A stretch of 64,000 bases of DNA from the NCBI GenBank assembly GCA_963847665.1, contig CAWKAO010000003.1, positions 62,001 to 126,000 on the forward strand. The letters are read 5' to 3'. Within the stretch, counting starts at the first letter, position 1. Every line of letters starts with the position of its first letter. Under the pieces are notes generated by a model. It had not been told where the DNA came from. It saw only the letters and a list, made by a program, of their open reading frames with translations, and did not search any database. This stretch comes from CAWKAO01 sp963847665 (lineage in GTDB: Bacteria > Actinomycetota > Humimicrobiia > Humimicrobiales > Humimicrobiaceae). Shown in pieces: positions 1 through 9,001 of the stretch. Position numbers and translations under genes: made by a program.

Positions 1-952
1 GTACCCTGCCTGCAACCATTGCATTTTCATTCAGGTAAATATCCATAAAGGACGAAGATCTTTTAATGGACATAAACACAGTAATACCGACAAATATAAA
101 AACACCAGAAAGAAATACAAAGAACATCTGCGGAAACATCTGCTGTAGTATCTTCAGGTAATAAGGGTCAGGCAGCCTGAAATAAGCGTCCAGGAAGTTT
201 GATATTCCACCACCTTCAGCATAAAAGCTCCTGCCGACTTTCCAGAAAAATACCTGGTTTACCACCTGGAAAATATAGGTGGCAAGGATTATTAAAAAAG
301 GGACGATTATTTCCCTCTTAAAGAACTTTCTGCCCTTAAAAAATATCAGTGCAATGAAAGCAAATATCAAAAAGAATGCATTCCCATGAATAAGGGGTGA
401 AATTATAAACAGGACCGTTGCAACTATCCTGTAAGGTTTTTGCTCCTTAATAAAACCTTTATAAAAGAAATAGAACGAAAGAAGAAAGAAAAACTGAAGG
501 GCCGCATAATATCTTGCTTCGCGGGAAAATTGAATATACCAGGTAGAAAAAGTAATAAGAGAGGCACCAAGAAAACCAGTAAACTTATTGGCAAGGTCCT
601 TACCTGTAAAATAAGTCAGTATTATTGAGCCGCAACCACAAATCACGCTGGTCAGCCTGAAAGAAAACTCGTTTACACCAAATATGGATACCGGTATTAC
701 ATTTAAATAGTAATCCAGTATGCTGTGGAAAAGGACATACCCTGAAGGCAGTCTTGGATAGCCATTTTTTATAATACCCAGTGTGCCAATGACTGTATGG
801 CCGTCATCTCCCCAGAACGAAAGATAACCCAGGTTCCGGACCCTCAAAACAAAACCTACTGCTACAAGTAAGAGCAGAAAAACAAATGTCAGGATATTTT
901 TCCAGTCCTTGAAATATGAAAACAGCCATTTTTGGTTTTTTGTTCTTTCCAT
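1..952 (-). CDS. GT-C fold membrane glycosyltransferase (ArnT/PMT-like), C-terminus beyond window edge
   Basis: My own translation gives an open frame of 317 codons from an ATG at 952-950 running off the left edge, so the C-terminus is missing. A TGA lies in frame upstream of the ATG. The protein has a short basic cytosolic tail, a first membrane helix at about residues 19-37, then a loop with an acidic pair (GDDGHT near residue 49). Several further hydrophobic segments follow. This is the layout of GT39/GT83-type enzymes, which move a sugar from polyprenyl phosphate to an acceptor on the outer face of the membrane; the acidic loop residues are catalytic in that family. It is divergent from the epimerase operon that starts at 1026. 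The exact acceptor cannot be told. Other GT-C families remain possible. Confidence 0.8.
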   Translation of the reverse strand, partial: MERTKNQKWLFSYFKDWKNILTFVFLLLLVAVGFVLRVRNLGYLSFWGDDGHTVIGTLGIIKNGYPRLPSGYVLFHSILDYYLNVIPVSIFGVNEFSFRLTSVICGCGSIILTYFTGKDLANKFTGFLGASLITFSTWYIQFSREARYYAALQFFFLLSFYFFYKGFIKEQKPYRIVATVLFIISPLIHGNAFFLIFAFIALIFFKGRKFFKREIIVPFLIILATYIFQVVNQVFFWKVGRSFYAEGGGISNFLDAYFRLPDPYYLKILQQMFPQMFFVFLSGVFIFVGITVFMSIKRSSSFMDIYLNENAMVAGRV

Positions 953-1025
953 CTCGAATAACAATTTTATTATTTTTAATACCTTTCTTCAAATAAATAC
1001 ATTTTTAGTTTAAAATTTTTATTCT

Positions 1026-1988
1026 ATGAATATATTAGTCACTGGAGGGGCAGGTTTTTTAGGTTCTCACATATGTGAGAGGCTGTTGCTGCAAAAAAAC
1101 AGGGTGATCTGCATTGATAATTTTAATGATTATTATGATCCTGCAATAAAAGAAGAAAATATTTCAGGCTTTAAAGAGAGCAGTGATTTTTTACTCCACA
1201 GGTCTGATATACTTGACCGCGATAAGCTGGATGGAGTTTTTTCTGAAAACCAGGTGGATATAATAATACATCTTGCGGCACGGGCAGGCGTCCGTCCATC
1301 CATAGAAAATGCAGGACTTTATGAAAAGGTCAATGTCGAAGGCACGATAAACCTTCTTGACTGTGCAAGAAAATTTGATGTCAAAAGATTTATCTTTGCC
1401 TCATCCTCATCAGTGTACGGAGGAAATAAAAAAATACCGTTTTCTGAAACAGATAATGTGGACAATCCTGTTTCTCCTTATGCTGCAACCAAAAAAGCAG
1501 GCGAGCTTATCTGCTATACTTACAGCCATCTTTTCAATATATCTATTTTCTGCTACAGGTTTTTTACGGTCTTCGGACCCAGGCAGCGGCCCGAGATGGC
1601 AATACATAAATTTATAAGAGAGATACTTTCAGAAACTCCGCTTGTTATGTACGGGGATGGCAGTTCATCAAGGGACTATACTTATATTGATGATGTAACT
1701 GATGTTGTCACTTCAAATCTCGATAATGTGAACGGTTATGAGGTCTTTAATCTCGGAAACTCAAGACCTGTAATGCTTATGGAACTTGTGCGCATCATCG
1801 AGGAAGTAACAGGTAAGACCGCCAGAATAGAGCACAAAGAAATGCAACCAGGTGATGTCCCGGCCACTTTTGCAGATATAATTAAAGCCGGGAAAATGTT
1901 AAAATATAACCCGAAAACCTCACTGGAGGAAGGTGTTAAGAAGTTTGTTTTGTGGTATAAGGAAATGAAAGAAATAGGTAAGATCTAA
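1026..1988 (+). CDS. NAD-dependent sugar-nucleotide epimerase, UDP-glucuronate 4-epimerase type
   Basis: Extended short-chain dehydrogenase of 320 residues. The NAD-binding motif GGAGFLGS sits at residues 7-14. The catalytic triad is a serine in the SSSS stretch at 126-129 with Tyr152 and Lys156 (YAATK). The NFNDYYDP segment near residue 32, PRQRPEMAIHKF and MQPGDVPATFAD are typical of UDP-glucuronate 4-epimerases, so UDP-GlcA to UDP-GalA is the best guess; UDP-glucose or UDP-GlcNAc epimerase is the alternative. Cytosolic. First gene of a tight plus-strand operon, with only three bases between its stop and the next ATG. The short AT-rich gap of 73 bases upstream separates it from a divergent gene and must hold both promoters. 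Confidence 0.88.
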   Translation: MNILVTGGAGFLGSHICERLLLQKNRVICIDNFNDYYDPAIKEENISGFKESSDFLLHRSDILDRDKLDGVFSENQVDIIIHLAARAGVRPSIENAGLYEKVNVEGTINLLDCARKFDVKRFIFASSSSVYGGNKKIPFSETDNVDNPVSPYAATKKAGELICYTYSHLFNISIFCYRFFTVFGPRQRPEMAIHKFIREILSETPLVMYGDGSSSRDYTYIDDVTDVVTSNLDNVNGYEVFNLGNSRPVMLMELVRIIEEVTGKTARIEHKEMQPGDVPATFADIIKAGKMLKYNPKTSLEEGVKKFVLWYKEMKEIGKI

Positions 1989-1991
1989 AAC

Positions 1992-3020
1992 ATGGCATTA
2001 ATAAGAGAAGAAAAAAATACTTTTAAAGAACAGACAGATATACAAAACTGTACCTCACCTGAAAAAAAGATAGATATCTCTATCGTCGTCCCTGTATACA
2101 ACGAAGAGGAAAGCATAGAACATCTTTACAGCAATCTTTCTTCAGTACTTGAAAAGCTTAACAGGACATATGAAGTCATCCTTGTAGATGATGGCAGCAA
2201 AGATGGTTCCTTCAAGAAACTAGAGGTCGTCCATGAGAAAAACAGCAGTTTTAAGATAATAAGGTTCAGGAGAAATTTTGGACAGACACAGGCGATGCGT
2301 GCAGGTTTTGACCATGCAAAAGGTGACATCATAATCACGCTTGATGCAGACCTCCAGAATGACCCAGCCGATATACCTCTAATACTTGAAAAAATTGATG
2401 AAGGTTATGATATTGTGAGCGGCTGGCGCAAGGACCGAAAGGATAAACTTCTTTCCAGGAGGCTCCCTTCTGTTCTGGCAAACAGGCTTATTTCCAGGAT
2501 GTTTAATGTCAAGCTCCATGATTATGGCTGCACACTTAAAGCTTATAAAAAAGATATTCTTGATAATATAGAGCTCTATGGGGAGATGCACAGATATATT
2601 CCTGCCGTTGCAAGCTGGATGGGGGTCAGGATCGCAGAAGTTCCTGTAAATCATCACCCCAGAAAATTTGGAAAGGCAAAGTATGGCATCTCCAGGACAT
2701 TCAGGGTCATCCTGGATATAATCACTATAAAATTCCTCCTGACATATTCAAAAAAACCGATGCAGATATTCGGGTTTGTTGGAGTAGCAGCAAGCCTTAT
2801 AGGTATGGGGCTTACTATCTGGCTTATTGTGCAGCGGGTGTTTTTTAACATAGCCCTATCCGCAAGACCTCTTTTTATCCTTTCTATTTTCATTTTCCTT
2901 GGCGGCATACAGTTTATAACAATGGGCCTACTTGGTGAGATCATGATGAGGACTTATCATGAAGGAACGGGCAAACCGACTTATGTGATAAGAAATATTC
3001 TCAACGGCCCCTCGAAATAA
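1992..3020 (+). CDS. Membrane GT2 glycosyltransferase, polyprenyl-phosphate sugar synthase (DPM1/GtrB-like)
   Basis: 342 residues. The GT-A domain begins at about residue 29 with VVPVYNEEES. The nucleotide-sugar motifs VDDGS (near 65-69) and DADLQNDP (118-125) are present, and RKFGKAKYG lies before two C-terminal membrane segments (about 250-275 and 290-315). This family transfers a hexose from a nucleotide sugar to undecaprenyl phosphate on the cytosolic face, giving a lipid-linked donor for GT-C enzymes outside. A GT-C gene sits just upstream (1-952) and several more lie further on. The stop codon directly abuts the ATG of the radical SAM gene at 3021, so the two are translated from one message. 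The sugar carried is unknown. Confidence 0.88.
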   Translation: MALIREEKNTFKEQTDIQNCTSPEKKIDISIVVPVYNEEESIEHLYSNLSSVLEKLNRTYEVILVDDGSKDGSFKKLEVVHEKNSSFKIIRFRRNFGQTQAMRAGFDHAKGDIIITLDADLQNDPADIPLILEKIDEGYDIVSGWRKDRKDKLLSRRLPSVLANRLISRMFNVKLHDYGCTLKAYKKDILDNIELYGEMHRYIPAVASWMGVRIAEVPVNHHPRKFGKAKYGISRTFRVILDIITIKFLLTYSKKPMQIFGFVGVAASLIGMGLTIWLIVQRVFFNIALSARPLFILSIFIFLGGIQFITMGLLGEIMMRTYHEGTGKPTYVIRNILNGPSK

Positions 3021-3998
3021 ATGAAAAAGTTCAAACATTTTTTTCACCTGGCAAAGATCTATTTCAATTTCCTTAGTGCAAGGCAGTCTTTGGGTTATCT
3101 TCCTGCAAAACTCTGGATAGAGACCGCAAGCCGGTGCAATCTTTCATGCATTTTATGCCCCAACAAAGATCTTGATAAAAAACAGAAAGGTGATATGGAT
3201 TTTGATCTCTATAAAAAGATAATAGATGAGTCAAAGGATTTTGTGTATGAGGTAAATCTTTTCCACAGGGGAGAACCACTACTTCACCCGGATATAATAG
3301 AGATGATCAAGTATGCAAAAAAAGCCGGACTGAAAACAAGGATACATACAAATGGGGTGCTTTTAAACGAGGGGCTTGCGTCAGGGATCATAGGCTCAGG
3401 CCTTGATGAAATATCTTTTTCGGTTGACGGTTATACCGCAGCCGATTACGAAAATAACAGGCAGGGAGCATCTTTTGATAAGGTGATAAAGAATATAACT
3501 GGTTTTCTTGAAATGAAGAAAAATATAAGTTCTGCCAAACCCTATACCATCATACAGGTAATGCAATACAACAGGAAACTTGCGGGTGATCGACTTACCG
3601 ATCAAAAGAAGGAATTCCTGAAAAAATTTGAGGGCCTCCCCCTTGACCGGCTGTTGACCAGGGATCCGCATAACTGGGGTGGCAATATAAAAGAAAAAGG
3701 ATCAGGGAAAGATATGGATTCTTTTGAAAATGAAAAGACCAGTACCTGTACATTTCCATGGTATTCACTTACTATTTTTTTTGATGGAAAAGTATATCTT
3801 TGCCCGCAGGATTTTAAAGGTGAAATGGTGATAGGTGACCTGTCCAGGGAAAATATAAAGGACATATTTAATAATAAAAAGATGCTGTCCATCCGTAAAA
3901 AGTTTAAAGAAAAAGATATAAAAAGCCTTATACCCTGCAACAGTTGTGACCGCATAAGGAGAAAGACTTTTTTAAAAATACCATTGAACAGGAAATAA
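3021..3998 (+). CDS. Radical SAM enzyme with C-terminal SPASM-type cysteine region
   Basis: 325 residues. The 4Fe-4S radical SAM motif is C39-x3-C43-x2-C46. The core continues with a glycine-rich SAM segment around FHRGEPLLHPD, and a (beta/alpha) barrel follows. The C-terminal part holds further cysteines (CTFPW, YLCPQDF, PCNSC) in the arrangement of a SPASM auxiliary cluster domain. Such enzymes usually modify peptides, but relatives occur in polysaccharide and aminoglycoside clusters, where some act on sugars. Here it is locked between a polyprenyl-phosphate GT2 (zero spacing) and a sugar SDR, so a role in modifying a sugar nucleotide or lipid-linked sugar is inferred, not shown. No small precursor-peptide gene is visible next to it. 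Confidence 0.87.
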   Translation: MKKFKHFFHLAKIYFNFLSARQSLGYLPAKLWIETASRCNLSCILCPNKDLDKKQKGDMDFDLYKKIIDESKDFVYEVNLFHRGEPLLHPDIIEMIKYAKKAGLKTRIHTNGVLLNEGLASGIIGSGLDEISFSVDGYTAADYENNRQGASFDKVIKNITGFLEMKKNISSAKPYTIIQVMQYNRKLAGDRLTDQKKEFLKKFEGLPLDRLLTRDPHNWGGNIKEKGSGKDMDSFENEKTSTCTFPWYSLTIFFDGKVYLCPQDFKGEMVIGDLSRENIKDIFNNKKMLSIRKKFKEKDIKSLIPCNSCDRIRRKTFLKIPLNRK

Positions 3999-4045
3999 GC
4001 CATCAAGCATAAGTAAAATAGATCTATCTATACAGGAGAGAAAAT

Positions 4046-5032
4046 ATGAAAGTATTTGTTACCGGGGGAAGTGGTTTTGCAGGAAGCCACCTTGTCAAAA
4101 GACTTATCACGGACGGTCATGAGGTGACTGCCCTGGCAAGAAAGACAAGTAATATAAAAGAGATCAGAGAAGCAGGCGCAAAAATAGCATTTGGTGATAT
4201 AACTGACAGTCAGGTCATATCAGATTCAATAAAGGATATGGACTGGGTGTTTAATATTGCTGCTGCATACAGACAGGAGAGCATACCGGACAAACAATTC
4301 TGGGATGTAAACTTTGAGTCAGTTAAGACCATTATTGAAGCCTGCCTTAAACACGATGTAAAGAGGATTGTGCACTGCAGCACAATAGGTGTTGTGACAA
4401 CGGTAAAAGACCCTCCGGGCAGTGAAGCGTCAGAAATATGCCCTGGAGATACGTACCAGAGATCAAAATGCGCTGCAGAGCTTGAAGTCATACAGGCAGC
4501 AAAAGAGAAGGGTTTACCTGCCTCAGTAATAAGGCCCTGTGCCATATACGGACCCGGCGATACAAGGATGCTTAAATTCTTCAGGATGATAGCCAGAAAA
4601 AGGTTTATCTTCTTTGGAAACGGCAAGGCATACCTGCATACAGTATTTGTGGAAAACCTTGTAGACGGATTCATCCTTGCTGCAACAAAGGAAGAGGCGA
4701 TCGGTGAAGTATTCATAATCGGGGATGAAAAATATGTATCTTTAAATGAGCTTGCAGCTCTTGTCGCCTCAGAGTTTGGTGTCCCGGTTCCAAAAATACA
4801 CCTTCCTTATAAGCCATTTGAATTATTGGCAGCATCGGTCGAATTCATATATAAAAGACTTAAAATAAAAAAGGAACCGCCTATCTACAAAAGAAGGATG
4901 GCTTTTTTCAAAAAGAGCAGGGCCTTCAGCATCGATAAAGCATCAAAGCTTTTAGGCTACCGCCCCAAAATCGATCTGGAAACCGGTATCCGTCTTACAG
5001 CAGAATGGTATAAGAAAAACGGATACATATAA
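4046..5032 (+). CDS. Extended SDR, NAD-dependent epimerase/dehydratase or 3-beta-HSD-like reductase
   Basis: 328 residues. The Rossmann motif is GGSGFAGS at residues 7-14, with a later YxxxK (YQRSK) and a nearby CSTIG serine stretch. The basic residues after the second beta strand (ARKTSN) suggest NADP rather than NAD. The C-terminal half resembles the 3-beta-hydroxysteroid dehydrogenase/dihydroflavonol reductase branch of sugar-acting SDRs. Start ATG follows a GGAGAG-type ribosome binding site at about 4034-4039. Lies 47 bases after the radical SAM gene in the same direction and probably in the same operon. The substrate is unknown; a nucleotide sugar is inferred from context. Confidence 0.83.
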   Translation: MKVFVTGGSGFAGSHLVKRLITDGHEVTALARKTSNIKEIREAGAKIAFGDITDSQVISDSIKDMDWVFNIAAAYRQESIPDKQFWDVNFESVKTIIEACLKHDVKRIVHCSTIGVVTTVKDPPGSEASEICPGDTYQRSKCAAELEVIQAAKEKGLPASVIRPCAIYGPGDTRMLKFFRMIARKRFIFFGNGKAYLHTVFVENLVDGFILAATKEEAIGEVFIIGDEKYVSLNELAALVASEFGVPVPKIHLPYKPFELLAASVEFIYKRLKIKKEPPIYKRRMAFFKKSRAFSIDKASKLLGYRPKIDLETGIRLTAEWYKKNGYI

Positions 5033-5128
5033 AAAGATTACTGACATTAAGCCATGCTAAGAATATAATATAAGGATTATACCGTTCAACATAAAAAAGT
5101 TTCAACTGCAAGATTAGAGATTAAAAAT

Positions 5129-6259
5129 ATGGGTTTTACTGATATTAAAAACAAACTGAAAGCTTTTTATACAAAGCATAAGAAAAAGATACTGACTGCA
5201 TTGAGGTTAATAATCAGTGCAGCCCTTATAGCATACCTTATCATATTCAGGTCTGAATTTAAAAATTTTGGAGAATTTCTTGACATTGTAAAGACTATCA
5301 ACATCCCGCTTCTTCTTGCAGCAGCTTCGATGCATGTTTTTGGTGTCTGGATATCAGTTGTCCGGTGGAACATCCTGCTGAGAACGCAAAAAATAAAGAT
5401 TTCACAGAGTTATCTTGCTTCCTCTTTTTTGATAGGTTCATTTTTTAACAATCTTCTCCCTACAAGTATAGGTGGTGATATATTCAGGACCGTAGATATC
5501 TCTAAAAAAGGAGGTGTCTCAATAGGCAAATCAGCAAGTGTTATAGTCATTGAGAGGTTTTCGGGAGTTGTGAGTGCCGCTACCTATGCAATAATAGCAC
5601 TGCTTTTAGGTTTCAGGACCATAGGAAAGACTTCCTATGTAATACCTGTTGTCGTCTTTTTTGTCCTTTGTATCCTGCTTGGTTTTATAATATTAAATCC
5701 TCAATTTTTAAGGCTTGGAAAATTAGTAAACAGGATAAAATTTCTTTCAAGGATAAGGGAAAAACTCAAAGAAATATACCATACTTTCCAGAGTTTCAAA
5801 AAATATAAACTGGCTCTTTTTGAGACGATGCTTTGCAGTTTTGCACTGCAGTTCGGGATAATAGTCCATTACTGGCTCGCAGCCAGGTCCCTTGGAGTAG
5901 AGCTGTCATTTGAATCATATCTTTTTATAGTCCCTGTTGTTGCAACGATAGCAATGCTTCCCATATCGATCGGCGGGACTGGGATCAGGGAAAACTCACT
6001 GGTCTTCCTGATGGTGGCACTTGGAGCGACCAGGTCGACTTCGACTGTTACTTCACTGCTGGTATTCTTTATGCTTATTGTTTTAGGGCTTTTAGGTGCG
6101 GCCGTATATATAATAAGACCTTTTGTATTGCGACAGAGGGATAGGATCACTGAGCAAAAACAGTTTAACCGGGAGGGAAAAGAATTGGAAGACATCTCAA
6201 TTATAGATGCAGCTGATGGAAAACAAAAACTACGTAATATAAACCGCGAAACCGACTAA
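5129..6259 (+). CDS. Flippase-like integral membrane protein, LPG_synthase_TM (UPF0104/AglD) family
   Basis: 376 residues with a basic N-terminal tail, about eight membrane helices and a charged C-terminal tail. The LPTSIGGDIFR segment (about residues 110-120) and the later PISIGGTGIREN are hallmark motifs of this family. Members include the membrane half of MprF, which flips lysyl-phosphatidylglycerol, and AglD-type proteins linked to glycan assembly. In glycan loci they are often suspected of moving polyprenyl-phosphate sugars. Last gene of the plus-strand operon. Its stop codon overlaps the end of a small opposing ORF by four bases. Two further members of the family occur in this window, near 16.9 and 48.2 kb. 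Confidence 0.85.
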   Translation: MGFTDIKNKLKAFYTKHKKKILTALRLIISAALIAYLIIFRSEFKNFGEFLDIVKTINIPLLLAAASMHVFGVWISVVRWNILLRTQKIKISQSYLASSFLIGSFFNNLLPTSIGGDIFRTVDISKKGGVSIGKSASVIVIERFSGVVSAATYAIIALLLGFRTIGKTSYVIPVVVFFVLCILLGFIILNPQFLRLGKLVNRIKFLSRIREKLKEIYHTFQSFKKYKLALFETMLCSFALQFGIIVHYWLAARSLGVELSFESYLFIVPVVATIAMLPISIGGTGIRENSLVFLMVALGATRSTSTVTSLLVFFMLIVLGLLGAAVYIIRPFVLRQRDRITEQKQFNREGKELEDISIIDAADGKQKLRNINRETD

Positions 6260-6414
6260 AAATTTATCCGGCTGATAAAGCTTTTAAGAAAAGATTCAAG
6301 CGCTGGAAGGTTAAAATAAAAATCTGTCAGCCTTAAAAAAATAAGTATCGCAATGGCAAAGACTATCACAAAGAAAAGATAATATATAGTTCTCAGTATA
6401 GTTGCTCGCCACAT
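6256..6414 (-). CDS. Possible 52-residue single-pass membrane protein
   Basis: A short ORF opposite the end of the flippase-like gene: ATG at 6414-6412, TAG at 6258-6256. It predicts a basic start (MWRATILR), one strongly hydrophobic helix (about residues 10-27) and an amphipathic tail. This is a topology commonly real for small proteins. No good ribosome binding site is visible upstream, and no family is recognised. It lies in an otherwise empty 361-base gap, so chance is quite possible. Confidence 0.3.
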   Translation of the reverse strand: MWRATILRTIYYLFFVIVFAIAILIFLRLTDFYFNLPALESFLKSFISRINF

Positions 6415-6537
6415 TTTATTAATATATCTTATCTGTTTTCAGTTATCCCTGACTTTATAAAAATATAATATATTTCAAAAAACAGTCTATTAATCCGGCC
6501 GTTTATACTATAACCTATAATCAGCTAAGTTTAAATA

Positions 6538-6566
6538 TCTACATATGAATAAAAATTTTTTATAAT
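6538..6566 (+). promoter_or_regulatory. Putative sigma-70-type promoter for the acyltransferase gene at 6621
   Basis: TATAAT at 6561-6566 (perfect -10) with TCTACA at 6538-6543 (four of six -35 matches) and 17 bases between. It would start transcription near 6573 and leave a leader of about 48 bases carrying an AAAGGA-type ribosome binding site. AT-rich sequence makes chance -10 matches common. Confidence 0.42.
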
Positions 6567-6584
6567 ACTATGTAGTCCATATTC

Positions 6585-6605
6585 TTGATCGACAATATTG
6601 ATCGA
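6585..6605. repeat. Direct repeat TTGATCGA x2 in the leader of the acyltransferase gene
   Basis: TTGATCGA occurs at 6585-6592 and again at 6598-6605, spaced 13 bases centre to centre, around a CAATATTG palindrome. It lies between the putative promoter and the start codon at 6621, where an operator could act. Function unknown; only two copies are seen. Confidence 0.35.
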
Positions 6606-6620
6606 AAGGATGTTCAATAG

Positions 6621-7386
6621 ATGGATGAAAAAGAAAAGAAATACGAACTGATACAAAATACAATCGATAAAAAGAACAGGTCAAGATCTGCCAATTATAC
6701 AGAATTATTTGTGGGTAAAAAGGGTTTTTTTGCTTTTTTGAAATACGAGATATTGACTTCCATGTTTGCAAATTGTCCGGGTGCAGCAGGTATTTTTCTT
6801 AGAAGCCTTTGCTACAGGAGCCTATTTAAAAAATTCGGAAAAGGTGTGGTAATAGGCCGAAATGTAAGTATCCGAAATCCCAACAAGATATCTGTCGGCA
6901 ATAAAGTGATAATCGATGAAAATGTCCTGCTTGATGCAAAGGGTATTGATAATGAGGGCATCACCATCGGCAACGGAGTATATCTCGGTAGAAATTCTAT
7001 CCTCTCCTGCAAGAACGGCGATATAATACTGCAAGGATAGCGTAAATATAGGTTTTAATTGTGAAATAGTATCACTTAAAAGGGTCGAGGTGGGTGAAAA
7101 CACTCTTTTTGCAGCGTACACTTATGTTGTTGGTGGCGGTCATATTCCTCTTGAACTTGATACTCCATTAAAGGACCAGCCAACTCATGGCATTGGTATA
7201 AAGATCGGTAAAAATGCATGGCTTGGTGCAAAAAGTATTGTGATGGATGGTTGTGATGTCGGTGAAGGTTCAATAGTGGGTGCCGGCGCCATAGTCACAG
7301 AAAATATACCTGATTTCGTTGTTGCTGTCGGGATACCTGCAAAAGTCATAAGAGAAAAGAAAAGAAGAAAAATATTTCTTGAGTAG
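6621..7386 (+). pseudogene. Hexapeptide-repeat (LbH) acyltransferase, one frameshift
   Basis: Two frames join into one protein of about 254 residues. The first frame stops at a TAG (7038-7040) within the left-handed beta-helix, and the second carries the rest to 7386. Removing one A from CAAGG near 7033 restores a smooth reading (LQDSVNIGFNCEI). The total length of 766 bases is 3n+1, which fits a single extra base. Hexapeptide repeats run from about residue 72 to the end. The His-containing loop (GGGHIP) and the terminal GIPAKVI motif are typical of maltose/WbbJ/colanic-acid-type O-acetyltransferases, which move an acetyl group from acetyl-CoA to a sugar hydroxyl. Cytosolic. Possibly intact in the real genome if the extra base is an error. 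Confidence 0.82.
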
Positions 7387-7399
7387 ATAAGAATCAGTC

Positions 7400-9001
7400 T
7401 TATATATATTGCCTAGACTTTATCTTTGTCAAGTTACCATCCTGTCCAATTCCTATTGCTTTAAAGACTTCCCTTGAAACAAGGTCTGCGCCCTGTTCGT
7501 TCCAGTGTATGCCATCATCCTGGAAATACTTTTGGGTTCAGCAGACATAGGGCTGTAAATATCCACATAAGTACTCCGTATTTGGGGCACAGTTCTTCCT
7601 GAAGTATTTTATTTAAAACCACATAATTTTCTTTTTTCTTCCCATTTTTCAATTGATGTGTCTATGTAGCCTACTCCATGTACAAAGACTTTTGCTCCTG
7701 TGCTTATAGCCTGTCTTATTAGAATATCCATGTGATATTTATAAAGACCAGGATCCTCACCTGCATCGTTTGCTCCATAACCAAGTACTATAATCTCTGG
7801 TTCATAGAATCTTACATCAGCATCAAACCTGTTTACTGCATCAGTTGCAAATTCTCCCCGAACGCCAGTTGCTATAGTGTTGAATTCTCCATGAGGATAC
7901 TGCTGCTCAAGAAGTCCATCAAGGATACCCGGCCATTCAGTCAGTACTATCTCCGAATCCCCCATACAGACTATTGTATTATAGGCATAGTGCGATACCA
8001 TAATCAAAGGATTATCAAGATACTGCATTTCATTATTATTGATTATGAAAAAAGATGATATTATCTTTTCTTCAAACGTCATATAGTCTGCAACGAACAC
8101 TTTAAAAGAATAGTTTCTGGCTTCTCCAGGTGGTATATCTTCTATATTCCACTCGAGAAGATAGTTATTTCTTTTAATCTGAAGACCTGAACCTGTAGCT
8201 GAATTTTCGACATACCCGGTGCCAGCAGGAACCGGACAGGAGAGAATCAGGTCTTTCCCAGAATTTTTGCCAGTATTTTTTAAAATGATCTCATACTTTA
8301 ATATATCTTTTGACCAGAGCTTACCTCCATTTATATCTTCTACGCTTACAATCGAAGCTGAAAAATCAGGGAGACCTTCAACAACACCTGAAATTATATA
8401 GTCCTTTAAGATGCTCTCATCCTTTATTATCTGAATAGTATTATTAAATAACTGTTTATTTTCAAAACCACTGCCTATAATTGCAGAAAAATGAACTTCT
8501 ATAGTTTCTCCCGGTCTTATTTCGTCAATATTCCAGACCATTTTTTTAGCGAATGGATCATAGGACCAGTTCTTATTATTTGAAACTGGGTTTTCAACCC
8601 CATCTGGAAACAAATCCAATATCTTGATATTCTCAGCCGTTTTTGTACTGTGATTTGTTATGGATATTACAAATGCCAACTTTTCTCCGGATTTAATCCT
8701 GCTGATTATTTGAAATAAATCAGCAACAGCACGCTGTTTTATAAAAAGAGGATTTAAACTTTTCCCGTAGACTTTTATATTGGTAATATCTACGATATTT
8801 AGATATTCAATATTTTCATCCTCCGGTATTTTTTCTTCAATTGCAATGACTTCCTGATTATTAAAAATAACTGGTTTGCTTGCAAAAAATTCTGGTTTAT
8901 AAAAAATAGAGAATGATCAAAATCATAGCTGACATGATAATAACGATCACAAGGACCACTATCATGAGCCATATTTTTTTATTTTCTGTTTCCTTCTCCA
9001 T
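7400..9001 (-). pseudogene. Membrane-anchored DUF11-SGNH hydrolase, copy 2, several frameshifts
   Basis: Reconstructed as about 533 residues, paralogous to the gene just upstream. ATG at 9001-8999 overlaps that gene's end by 23 bases. An N-terminal tail and one membrane helix come first, broken by an extra A in the run at 8901-8906. Two DUF11-like beta-sandwich repeats follow, then an SGNH hydrolase domain with block I GDS and block III GxND (GYGANDAG). The tail is broken at about 7631 (+1), 7570 (-1) and 7533 (-1). Read across these, it restores YVDIYSPMS, then DGIHW with the catalytic Asp-x2-His, ending at 7402-7400. Net indel is zero and 1602 is divisible by three. Expected role: extracellular esterase acting on an acyl group of surface glycan. 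Confidence 0.8.

Noticed and set aside
440..628. 62-codon plus-strand frame near the left edge
   Set aside because: The minus strand here encodes the edge-truncated GT-C protein with continuous membrane helices.
2126..2944. Long open frames on the minus strand under the GT2 gene
   Set aside because: They lie wholly within a strongly conserved plus-strand gene and give Cys/His/Pro-rich sequence with no recognisable motif.
3602..4006. 134-codon minus-strand frame opposite the radical SAM gene
   Set aside because: Antisense to a well-conserved enzyme, with no ribosome binding site or family resemblance.
4210..4716. 168-codon minus-strand frame opposite the SDR gene
   Set aside because: Shadow frame; the plus strand encodes the full Rossmann enzyme.
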